Source: CAZTHL01 sp964613585 (GTDB taxonomy: Bacteria; Pseudomonadota; Alphaproteobacteria; DSM-16000; Inquilinaceae). From it: DNA of 45,785 bases. A model generated the notes under the pieces. It made no database searches and had not been told where the DNA came from. It saw nothing but the letters and a program-made list of their open reading frames with translations. Shown here piece after piece: positions 33,828-41,598 of the stretch. Position 1 is the first letter of the stretch, and each line of letters opens with the position of its first letter. A program made the translations under genes and the position numbers. Location of the stretch: the NCBI GenBank assembly GCA_964613585.1, contig CAZTHL010000025.1, positions 1-45,785 of the forward strand, given 5' to 3'.

Positions 33828-34957
33828 CCCCACTCCTCGTCGAGCAGGCGCTGCGCCTCGGCGTCGCCGGCGCCGGCCCGGCTTTCGAGCCAGCGGCGCA
33901 GGGCCTCGAGCGAGTCGCCGGCGGGCTCATGGCCGGCCCGCTCGGCAGCACGGTACAGCGCCACGGCCCGGCGCGGGTTCGGCTCGGAGAACCCCGACCG
34001 ATCCTCCGAGAACAACACCGGGTCGTACATGGTGCCAATGCTCTCGAGCGACGGCCCGTGGCCGGCCCGCTCGCCATATTCAAGGATCAGCAATGCGGCA
34101 TCGGCGCGGCCGCGCTGCAGCAGGTCGAGGGCAAAGGCGTGCGCCTCGGCGTGCGGCGGCTGGGTCTCCAGATAGGAGCGCGCCAAGGCCACCGGGTCCG
34201 CCGAGGCGCCGGCGTCCGCGCCGCCGGGTTCGGCCGGCGCCCCCGGGGGCGACTCGGGCGCGGCGGCCGGGTCGGGCGCGGCGGGGTCGGCCGGTGCCGG
34301 GTCGGGCTCGGCGACCAGCGGCGGCGCCGGCTCGCTCAGCAGCGCCGCCACCCCGGCTCCAACAAGCGCCAGAAGCAGAAGCGCGGCCAGGCCGAGCAGA
34401 ACCGGCCGCATCCATCGGCGGTGAAGGCCGGGCGGCCCCCGGTCCGGTCCGGCGGTCGCAGGCCCGGCCGCGCCCGCGGCCGCCCGCGGCTCGACCTCCG
34501 GCCGGGCGGAGGCTGGCGCGGCCCGTTCCGACGCTGCCGCGGGGCGCTCCCGTGGCGGCGCCCCGCCGGCCGAGGCCTCGCCACGCTCGCCGGCGACCAC
34601 GCGCCGGCGACGGGCGGAGGCCTGGACCGACGGCGCCACGCGGGGCCAGTGCAGGCTTCGCTTCAGGCCGAGCGCCGGCAGCTCGATCTCCAGCGGCGTG
34701 CCGAGCTCCAGGTGGTCGACCACCTCGGGCCCGAGACCGAGGCTGAGCACCCCGTTCTCGAAGCGGCTCTCGCGGGGCGTGATGCGCGCCTCCGGCCCCT
34801 GCCAGCCGCCGGCCGCGAGGTTGTTGGCCTGATGCTCGGCACGGCGGATCGCCAGCTCGGTCGAGTCCGGCACGGCGGCCAGCCCGTGCACCTCGATGAC
34901 GGCATGGCCGCCGCCCGCCCGGGCATCCTCGCGAACGATCAGATGGGGCCCGCTCAT
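33824..34957 (-). CDS. Single-pass membrane protein with Sel1-like C-terminus
   Basis: 377 residues, coupled by 4-bp overlaps to both neighbours. Residues 1-105 form a cytoplasmic beta-rich domain (HAVIEVHGLAAVPDSTELAI, ENGVLSLGLGPEVVDHLELG). A disordered Arg/Ala/Pro linker of about 70 residues leads to one membrane helix, about 183-207 (PVLLGLAALLLLALVGAGVA). Outside lies a Pro/Ala-rich linker and then about 120 helical residues with Sel1-like features (LLQRGRADAALLILEYGERAGH, RRAVALYRAAERAGHEPA, AGDAEAQRLLDEE). Topology suggests a physical link from the cytoplasmic GTPase to periplasmic partners. I have no family name for the N-terminal domain. Confidence 0.8.
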   Translation of the reverse strand: MSGPHLIVREDARAGGGHAVIEVHGLAAVPDSTELAIRRAEHQANNLAAGGWQGPEARITPRESRFENGVLSLGLGPEVVDHLELGTPLEIELPALGLKRSLHWPRVAPSVQASARRRRVVAGERGEASAGGAPPRERPAAASERAAPASARPEVEPRAAAGAAGPATAGPDRGPPGLHRRWMRPVLLGLAALLLLALVGAGVAALLSEPAPPLVAEPDPAPADPAAPDPAAAPESPPGAPAEPGGADAGASADPVALARSYLETQPPHAEAHAFALDLLQRGRADAALLILEYGERAGHGPSLESIGTMYDPVLFSEDRSGFSEPNPRRAVALYRAAERAGHEPAGDSLEALRRWLESRAGAGDAEAQRLLDEEWG

Positions 34958-37647
34958 GCCGCGTCCCGCGCGGACGCGTCGAGCGCGTGGACCAGGCGGC
35001 CAAGCCGGTCATTGGCCGCCACATCGATGACTTGGCCGTCCTGGCTCGTGGCGTTCGCCTCCACCAGGGCGAGGTAGGCGCTGAACCAGTCGAGGTACTG
35101 GCGCTCGTCGTATCGATCCGGCACCTCGGGCAGCTGAAGCCGGCCTCTGTCGCCGCTCGCCTCCGTCCGTGGGGAGAACACGGGCCGGCCGTCGAGCCGC
35201 GATGCCGGGCGCTCGGCCTCCGGCCGGTCGCCATAGCCAAGGGTGTTCAGGTAATCGTTCAGGATGTTCGCCGCGACCAGCGCCGGCCGTGCCGCCGCCT
35301 TCTCCAGCGTCTGCCGGAAGCTGGTGATGCGGCGGACCCGCTCGGCGATGGCGGTCTCGATATCGAGTCGCCGCGCGCCGGCGATCAGCTCCGCCACTAG
35401 GTCCAGCGCGCTTCTCTCCGTCAGGCAGAAGTACCGGACCAGCCGGTCCTGCCGCGCCAGGGCATGGGCCTCTCCCATCCAAAGCCGCAGCACGGCCCCC
35501 GCGAAGCGCTCGGCGAGATCCCGCGGCGCCTCCGGCCGGCCCTCGGGCGTCCCCCCGGGCTCGGGCTCGCCCGGCTTCGCCTCGTCGTCCTCCGCCTCGC
35601 CGTCCTCCGCCTCGCCAAACATCGCCGTGAGCAGGGTCCGCGCCTCGGCCGTCCGCCCGACGGCGGCCGGCTTGCCGGTCTCGTCGGCCATGGCCTGAAC
35701 CTCCTGGAAGCAGTCCGCCAGGGTGGCGTCGCTCACCTGCAGCACATGCAGGAGCTGGCCGAACCGCTGCTGCTCCGCGCATACGGCGAGGTGCCGAACG
35801 ACCCGGCGGGCCGCCTTCTCGCGGTCGGCCCGCTGGGCCGCCAGGTCGCCTGCATGATGGAACCGTCGGAGCAGCCGCTGCATGGCGCCGCGCAGGAGCG
35901 ACAGCCGTTCGGCGATCTGCCGGCGCTTGATCTCCGGCCGGCACACCGGCTCGAGCTGCTCCGCTAGGTAGGTGATGCCGCCGTCGTCACGGCGGAACGC
36001 CTCGTCCCAGGCCCGTTCCGGATCGGCGAAATGCTTCCGCACCAGATCGTTGGCCAGATACTCGCGGCGAAAGCGGTCGACGCGCTCCTGCTCGCTGGCC
36101 CTGACCCCGAGCTCGGCGCCGTCCGCGGTGTAGTCCAGCAGGTGCTTCGCCTTGTAGTTCGGATTGCGTATCCAGTACGTGTTGTCGAAAGCCCGCCCCG
36201 GATGCCACTGCTCGGTCCAATCGCCGGCCTTGCCCAGGTAGTCGGTGATCGCGGTCCGCAGTCGTGTCGACCAGCGCGCCTCGGAGGTCTCGGCCTGACC
36301 GGCCTTGTCCTCGAACTCGGCGTCGAACTTCGTGAGCACGAGGAACAGCGCGGTCCTGTTGCGTCGACGCGCCTCCGGATCCGGCCCGTGGGTAGCCTCC
36401 ACCCAGTCCCGGATCATCCGGGGCAGCGTCCGCACCTCCTGGTTCGACGGGCCGATGCACAGCAGCATGCTCGACAGATCCTGCTCCGCGACATAGCGAT
36501 CGAACAGGAACGCGACCTTGCCGCGCAGGAACAGCGACTGCAGCTCGCCGGGCCGGGACAGATGACGCTCCGCGTCCTGAATGCTTTCCCGGCTGCGGGC
36601 GCCGGGGAAGTCGAGCAGGTCCGTGTGCTCGAGGAACGGCCAGGGAGGGTCGCGGATCACGATGTTGAGCTCGGCCACCAGCGCCGTCAGGACGGCACGC
36701 TCGAGGCGCGCCTCGCCGCCATTGTCGCCGCGCACCGGGAGCGAGGCCTCGGCGGGATGGCCCGCGGCTCCGGTCAGGCCGCCCAGGGTGCGCACATCGA
36801 TGATGCTGGTCTCCCGCGGCAGCAGGCTGTCCATCGGGCAGAAGGCGGTGCCGGCGAAGCCGAGCCGGCGCAGGGCCTGGTACAGGGTCCGATAGAGCTC
36901 GGAGAAGGGCGCGAGATCGCCCCAAAGAACCCCGAGCAGCCGGAGCCGTCCGTCCAGGGCCAGCCGGGGCGCCAGTTCGGCCGCGCGCGACCAGAAGGCG
37001 CCGCCGAGCGCCTGGACGACGGGCACCCCCTTGAAGTGCGTCTCAAAGTATTCCTGCAGGTCGAACACGTCGTCCGCGGACAGCGGGTCCACCGGCGTGC
37101 CTTCCGCCTCGGCCGCAGCGGCGTCGAGCCGAGCCAGCACCGCCTCGGCGCCGGGCACCGCGGCCTCGCTCGGGTCGATGTCGCTGAGGTAGGTGTTTCC
37201 GAGGATCTTGATCAGATCGGTCTGCGACAGCAGGCGGACCATCACCGGGAAGCCGCCCGGCGTTGCCGCGCTGCGCAGCGTGAAGCGGGTGACGAGACCG
37301 GTCGACTCCTGGCCCCCCTCCGGATTGAGATCGCGCACGAAGTCGAGGCTGTCCCGATGCCCCGCAAAGCGCGCCATGAGCGGACGGTCGCCGCGCCGCG
37401 CCAAGGCCGAGATCAGGTAGGATTTTCCCGCCTGCGAGGGACCGAAGACACCGACGCACATCGGCCGGTCCAGCGACCGCTCCAGCTGACCGGCGGCCGC
37501 CGCCATCTTGCGCAGCTCCCGGTTCAGCGAGGCCCGTTCCTGCGCCGGCTTGTCCGGGTTTGCGTCGAACCAGTCGACCGCGGCCCGTGCGATCGAGGCC
37601 GTCTCCCCGCACAGCCCGGCCAGGGTGTCCGTCGGCGTCACGCCCAT
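34954..37647 (-). CDS. srfC: SrfC-like P-loop GTPase (virulence-factor family)
   Basis: 897 residues from the ATG at 37647. A helical start (1-60) leads to the nucleotide-binding domain: P-loop GPSQAGKS (69-76), the glycine-containing G3-like motif DFPG (346-349) and the G4-like TKFD (439-442), with a large insert between P-loop and G3 as in dynamin-like and related large GTPases. The C-terminal half is mostly helical with an acidic low-complexity insert (EAEDGEAEDDEAKPGE, about 675-690). Size, motif layout and its position next to SrfB identify the putative bacterial virulence factor family SrfC. In Salmonella srfABC is controlled by SsrB; biochemical function is not established. Likely cytoplasmic or membrane-associated. 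It is coupled to the downstream membrane protein. Confidence 0.87.
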   Translation of the reverse strand: MGVTPTDTLAGLCGETASIARAAVDWFDANPDKPAQERASLNRELRKMAAAAGQLERSLDRPMCVGVFGPSQAGKSYLISALARRGDRPLMARFAGHRDSLDFVRDLNPEGGQESTGLVTRFTLRSAATPGGFPVMVRLLSQTDLIKILGNTYLSDIDPSEAAVPGAEAVLARLDAAAAEAEGTPVDPLSADDVFDLQEYFETHFKGVPVVQALGGAFWSRAAELAPRLALDGRLRLLGVLWGDLAPFSELYRTLYQALRRLGFAGTAFCPMDSLLPRETSIIDVRTLGGLTGAAGHPAEASLPVRGDNGGEARLERAVLTALVAELNIVIRDPPWPFLEHTDLLDFPGARSRESIQDAERHLSRPGELQSLFLRGKVAFLFDRYVAEQDLSSMLLCIGPSNQEVRTLPRMIRDWVEATHGPDPEARRRNRTALFLVLTKFDAEFEDKAGQAETSEARWSTRLRTAITDYLGKAGDWTEQWHPGRAFDNTYWIRNPNYKAKHLLDYTADGAELGVRASEQERVDRFRREYLANDLVRKHFADPERAWDEAFRRDDGGITYLAEQLEPVCRPEIKRRQIAERLSLLRGAMQRLLRRFHHAGDLAAQRADREKAARRVVRHLAVCAEQQRFGQLLHVLQVSDATLADCFQEVQAMADETGKPAAVGRTAEARTLLTAMFGEAEDGEAEDDEAKPGEPEPGGTPEGRPEAPRDLAERFAGAVLRLWMGEAHALARQDRLVRYFCLTERSALDLVAELIAGARRLDIETAIAERVRRITSFRQTLEKAAARPALVAANILNDYLNTLGYGDRPEAERPASRLDGRPVFSPRTEASGDRGRLQLPEVPDRYDERQYLDWFSAYLALVEANATSQDGQVIDVAANDRLGRLVHALDASARDAA

Positions 37648-37675
37648 CGCCGTCCGCCTCGCTGTCGCCGGCTGC

Positions 37676-40651
37676 TCATGCCTCCGTCAGCGTCCCGGTA
37701 TCGAGCCAGTATCCGGCCTCCTGCAGCATGGTCTGCAGCCGCAAGGTGACGTCCGTGCGGCGCAGGGCCGAGCCATCGGCATCCTCGACCGAGTCCACCG
37801 CGAAATCCTCCTTCTTGTGTTCATCGTCGTCCGCGTCGGCGGCCGCTCGGCGCAGGCCGACCGACAGCGGCAGACGCAGGCGCGCGATGCCCTGCGGGTT
37901 GCTGAAGCTCAGGTAGTAGAGCGGCATGGCCGGCCAGCGTTCCAGTGGCATCTGGCGGTATCCTATGGGCATCGGCGCGTAGAGGCGCAGCGTGCGGACC
38001 TCCTCCTCGGCGGCCGGGTGGGCATCCAGGTCGACGTCGGCGAACAGGACGTTGTCGGCAAGAATTTGTCCCGAGTCCTCCATGGGTCCGATGAAGCGAG
38101 CCGTGGACCGCATTTGCAGGGCGTCAACGCGCAAGAGGAAGTTCTGGATCTGTCCCCCGGCAAGACCACACAGCATGGCGCCAACGGCTGCCGTGGTCTT
38201 GGGATCCTCGATGCGCCCCTGATGGTCCCGAAACGGGTACCAGCTGCCGACCTTGAACCTGTGCATGGGAATCACGCGGTTGGGCGGGACCGGCAGGCGC
38301 GCCAGGATCAGCTGCTGAATGGCAGGCAGCCGCGAGGGGCGGCCGGACAGCAGCAGGACATCGCAGCCGAGCGCGTGGACAACCTCGCAGAGGTCGCCCA
38401 GCATGTCGGCCATGACACCGCGCACCGAGCGGGACAGCCCGTCCACGTCGACGTCGAAGGCCAGATCCTCGACGCGAAAGCCGACGGCTCCCGCCGCGGC
38501 GGCGGCGTCGGCCAGATAGGCAAGGATATGCGGCGCCGGCCGGGGGCCCGCCGCGAACAGGCGTTCGAACCCCCAGGTCTCCTTGCGGCCCTCCTCGAAC
38601 GGGCCGGTGGCCTCGCAGGCATGCAGCATGGCCAGTCCGATCGGCACGAGCACCTGGCCGGTGAACTGCTTGCGCAGATGCCGCTCCTGCTCGGACATGC
38701 CGGCTCGATTGCCTCCGAACAGCGTCGTCACCAGCGCCCGCGCGTCGGCCGCGGCGCAGGCCTCGAGATGCCGCACGACCGACGGCAGCACATGCCCTAC
38801 GATAACCGCCCTCAGGATGTCGTCGCCGGCGATACGGAAGCTCTCCCGAAACTCCGGAGCCGGGCACAGCGCTCGATTGCCCTCGAGCCGGTAGGTCGTG
38901 ACCATCAGGTCCGTGGTGCCACCGCCGATGTCGATGCTGGCCACCCGCAGGCTGGGCTCGTCACGGTCGCCCTGCCGGTACCGGCCCATGATCCGGAAGA
39001 AGTCGGTGCCGGCGCCCTGAAGCTTTCGGGTGATCTCCGTGTAAAGATAGACAAGCTGAGTGCAGGTCGCCTCGTCGCACGGGATCTCCACCCGCGGCTC
39101 GGGCGGCACGCGCCGACCGGCCTCGGTCCAGCCCAGGCAGTCCCAGGTCAGCTTGACGGCGCCCTGGGCCCGCGAGCGCAGGGTCCGCTGCTCGGCAAGC
39201 GGCATGCCCGGCGGCATCGTGAGGATGATCCGGCGCAGCTGACGGGGAACGTCGGAATGCTTGCGCTGACCCCGGGTCCCGGGAGCGTTGATCTGCACCA
39301 GCGCCTGCAGAAGGATCTCGCCCAGCAGAAGGGTGAACAAGGACGACCGCGAGAACTTGGGACGCAGCGCGGAGCCGCTGCGTTCCCGCTCGCCCCGGCC
39401 GAGCTGCCGCAGCACGTTCCCGCTTTCGGTCACGTGCGCCATCAGCGCCCCGGAGACCGGCGGCTCGGTGCCGCGGCCGTCTCCGCGTGAGGTGTTGAAG
39501 CGCCAGATCTGGCCGAGCGGCCGGTCGTCCCAAAGGTAGCGCTTCGGGCTGGACAGGCCCGTCAATCCTTCGGTGCCCTGCGCGTCGCCGGACAGCTCGG
39601 TCGCCTCGGGGCCGATCCTCACCGGGCTCGGCCAGTAGAAGCCGTTGCTGCGTCCGCTGCGCCGTGACAGGGGGTCACGGCCAAGCTCGGCGCGGGCGAA
39701 CTCGATCCGGCTCTCGAACGGCAGCGTCGAGGAGCGCTCGGGCCGGCTGAGATCGCGCAGCTCCAGCACATAGGACTCGTTGAGGTCCAGACGCTCGTCG
39801 GCGCTGCTCTCGACCAGGATGCCGCAGGTCCGGCTGTTGCCGATGTCGAGCACGAGGTCGACCTGGATGGGCTGGTAGCTGGTCTCGGCCGAGACCGTGT
39901 CGGCGAGCTTGATCCGCGGGAACGGCACGGCCTCCGCCAGCACGGCCAGAAAGGTCAGATAGCGGGCCCAATGCTCGCAGGCATGGGGAAGCTCGTCCTT
40001 GGTCACGGGACGTCCGCGCCGCTGCGCGTGCCTGAGCTCCCGCAGCAGTTCGTCGAGCCACTCGTCGACCCAGGCCTCGTTGAGGAACCAGCTGTTGTCG
40101 GTCTCGCCGGGGACAAAGGCGAACTCCTGCTCCTCCTCGCTGTCGCGCGGCGACGGCACCAGATAGGGCCGGCCGAACTGAGGCGCCTCGAGCTCGGTGT
40201 CGAAGGCCAACACCACCCGGTGGCTGGTGCCGTCGGGCTCCCGCTCCGGCAGCTCGACCAGCCGCAGCCGGGCCCAGTTCGACGGGCCGGCGTCGTACAG
40301 CGGCCGGCCCAGCGCATCCTTGCCCTTCACCCGGAAGAAGGGCACCGGAACCCATTTGCCGTTGAACACCTCCAGGGCGCGCGGCGTGTTGACGGAGTAG
40401 ATCTCGTCCGCGGGCGCGGCGCGGCCCGACGCCGGGTCGATCAACTCGTCGCTCTCGGCGTCCTGCACTGGACAGCGCAGGGCCACGGCCACCTGGCCGT
40501 CCTCGCTTCGTGTCTCCGGCTGCTCCTCTTCCCAGAAGAGCCGCGTGACCCGCGGCACCGCGTCGATGTTGAAGCCGAGGTCGAGGAACTGGACGCCGCT
40601 GAACGGGATCAGGTTCACGGTCGGCCGGAACGAGGTCAAGGGCTTGAGCAT
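37676..40651 (-). CDS. srfB: SrfB-like actin/Hsp70-fold ATPase (virulence-factor family)
   Basis: 991 residues from the ATG at 40651, close to the usual length of SrfB. The actin-like ATPase motifs are intact: phosphate-1 DIGNSRTCG (269-277), phosphate-2 DIGGGTTD (574-581) and an adenosine motif LLLSGRPSRLP (767-776). About 260 residues precede the first motif and contain a Trp-rich, mixed segment specific to the family; the last 200 are beta-rich. This pattern fits a cytoplasmic ATPase that couples nucleotide binding to a partner, here most likely SrfC, whose gene follows after 28 bp. The exact role of SrfB is unknown. The ribosome binding site is weak. Confidence 0.9.
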   Translation of the reverse strand: MLKPLTSFRPTVNLIPFSGVQFLDLGFNIDAVPRVTRLFWEEEQPETRSEDGQVAVALRCPVQDAESDELIDPASGRAAPADEIYSVNTPRALEVFNGKWVPVPFFRVKGKDALGRPLYDAGPSNWARLRLVELPEREPDGTSHRVVLAFDTELEAPQFGRPYLVPSPRDSEEEQEFAFVPGETDNSWFLNEAWVDEWLDELLRELRHAQRRGRPVTKDELPHACEHWARYLTFLAVLAEAVPFPRIKLADTVSAETSYQPIQVDLVLDIGNSRTCGILVESSADERLDLNESYVLELRDLSRPERSSTLPFESRIEFARAELGRDPLSRRSGRSNGFYWPSPVRIGPEATELSGDAQGTEGLTGLSSPKRYLWDDRPLGQIWRFNTSRGDGRGTEPPVSGALMAHVTESGNVLRQLGRGERERSGSALRPKFSRSSLFTLLLGEILLQALVQINAPGTRGQRKHSDVPRQLRRIILTMPPGMPLAEQRTLRSRAQGAVKLTWDCLGWTEAGRRVPPEPRVEIPCDEATCTQLVYLYTEITRKLQGAGTDFFRIMGRYRQGDRDEPSLRVASIDIGGGTTDLMVTTYRLEGNRALCPAPEFRESFRIAGDDILRAVIVGHVLPSVVRHLEACAAADARALVTTLFGGNRAGMSEQERHLRKQFTGQVLVPIGLAMLHACEATGPFEEGRKETWGFERLFAAGPRPAPHILAYLADAAAAAGAVGFRVEDLAFDVDVDGLSRSVRGVMADMLGDLCEVVHALGCDVLLLSGRPSRLPAIQQLILARLPVPPNRVIPMHRFKVGSWYPFRDHQGRIEDPKTTAAVGAMLCGLAGGQIQNFLLRVDALQMRSTARFIGPMEDSGQILADNVLFADVDLDAHPAAEEEVRTLRLYAPMPIGYRQMPLERWPAMPLYYLSFSNPQGIARLRLPLSVGLRRAAADADDDEHKKEDFAVDSVEDADGSALRRTDVTLRLQTMLQEAGYWLDTGTLTEA

Positions 40652-40676
40652 GTAAGGTCTCGGGCTCCGGCCGAAA

Positions 40677-41579
40677 TTACCCGGGCGGCGGGGCGCCGGC
40701 CGCCGCGGCCGTCTGCGCCCGCCGCCGGCACGCCGCCGCGGCGTCCGTCAGCGACAATCTTTGCTGCTCGAGCCTCCCTTCCAGCAGCTCCGTGCGCAGC
40801 CGCTCGGCCTCGAGGGCCGCCGCAGCCTCCGGCGCACCGGCCGGGGTCGCGGGGCAGAGGCTGACGATGGGTGACGGCGGCAGCCACGCCGGCCGGGGCA
40901 GGCCGACGCCGCAACCGCTCAGCAGCACGTAGAGGATGGCGGTCACGAGCCCCGTGAAGACCAGCCAAAGCAGCAGGCCGAGCACCGTGGCGTGGCGCGG
41001 CGGCGCCGGGGCGGAGGCGAGCAGCGCCGCCTGATCGGACGCGCCCGCGTTCCCCGCCGTTCCCCGCGCCGCGGCCGGCCTCGGCCGGGGCGGCGCCATG
41101 CGCCAGAGCAAGCGTCGGGGCGCGTCCTTGCGGTCGGCCAAGTGACCCCAGGCCACCAGAACCGGCTGAGCGCCAACCGCGTACACATGGTCCTCCGCCG
41201 GGACCTCCAGCGCCATCGCCAGCAGGCGGCCGAGCAAGCGCTGGCCGGGATCGCGAGCGGCCGCCAGCGCCGTCGCCTCACGGTCGATCTCCTCCCGCAG
41301 GCGGGCCAGGGTCTCCTCGACCGCGTCACGGCGTTCCGGCCGCAGGGCGGCGAACGGCTCGGCCCGGGTCGCCACATCCTCCACCACCGTGAACCAGTCG
41401 ACCGTGCCGCGCTGGCGGTTGGGGCTCGGCTCGGCAAGCAGGCGGGCATGCTCGTCGGACAAGGTTCTTCGCAGGTGCAGGACGATCTGCCGATAGGCGT
41501 CCCTGGCCGTCTGCCCCCCGCTGCCCAGCGGATGCAGGCCGCTCGAGGATGTGGTCGCGATCAGGATGCCGTGCGACAT
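40677..41579 (-). CDS. Single-pass membrane protein with N-domain motif shared with the protease, possible SrfA-like
   Basis: 300 residues from the ATG at 41579. Residues 1-165 are cytoplasmic and soluble and contain AEDHVYAVGAQPVLVAWGHL (128-147), which lines up with AEDILVANDRPILTNWALL in the upstream protease. A disordered Pro/Ala linker leads to one helix, about 198-222 (TVLGLLLWLVFTGLVTAILY). The outside part is short, with a Cys-containing segment and a predicted coiled coil (about 251-285). It lies between protease and SrfB with 19- and 25-bp gaps. By position it could replace SrfA of the enterobacterial srfABC operon, but that is inference; I see no enzymatic motif. Confidence 0.75.
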   Translation of the reverse strand: MSHGILIATTSSSGLHPLGSGGQTARDAYRQIVLHLRRTLSDEHARLLAEPSPNRQRGTVDWFTVVEDVATRAEPFAALRPERRDAVEETLARLREEIDREATALAAARDPGQRLLGRLLAMALEVPAEDHVYAVGAQPVLVAWGHLADRKDAPRRLLWRMAPPRPRPAAARGTAGNAGASDQAALLASAPAPPRHATVLGLLLWLVFTGLVTAILYVLLSGCGVGLPRPAWLPPSPIVSLCPATPAGAPEAAAALEAERLRTELLEGRLEQQRLSLTDAAAACRRRAQTAAAAGAPPPG

Positions 41580-41598
41580 GGGCCGGCCCACCGCCTTC

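Noticed and set aside
31765..34083. Upstream extension of the ABC ATPase frame
   Set aside because: It overlaps the vWA gene in another frame and has repetitive Arg/Pro/Gly composition; the GTG at 31764 fits the family start and the GTGA overlap.
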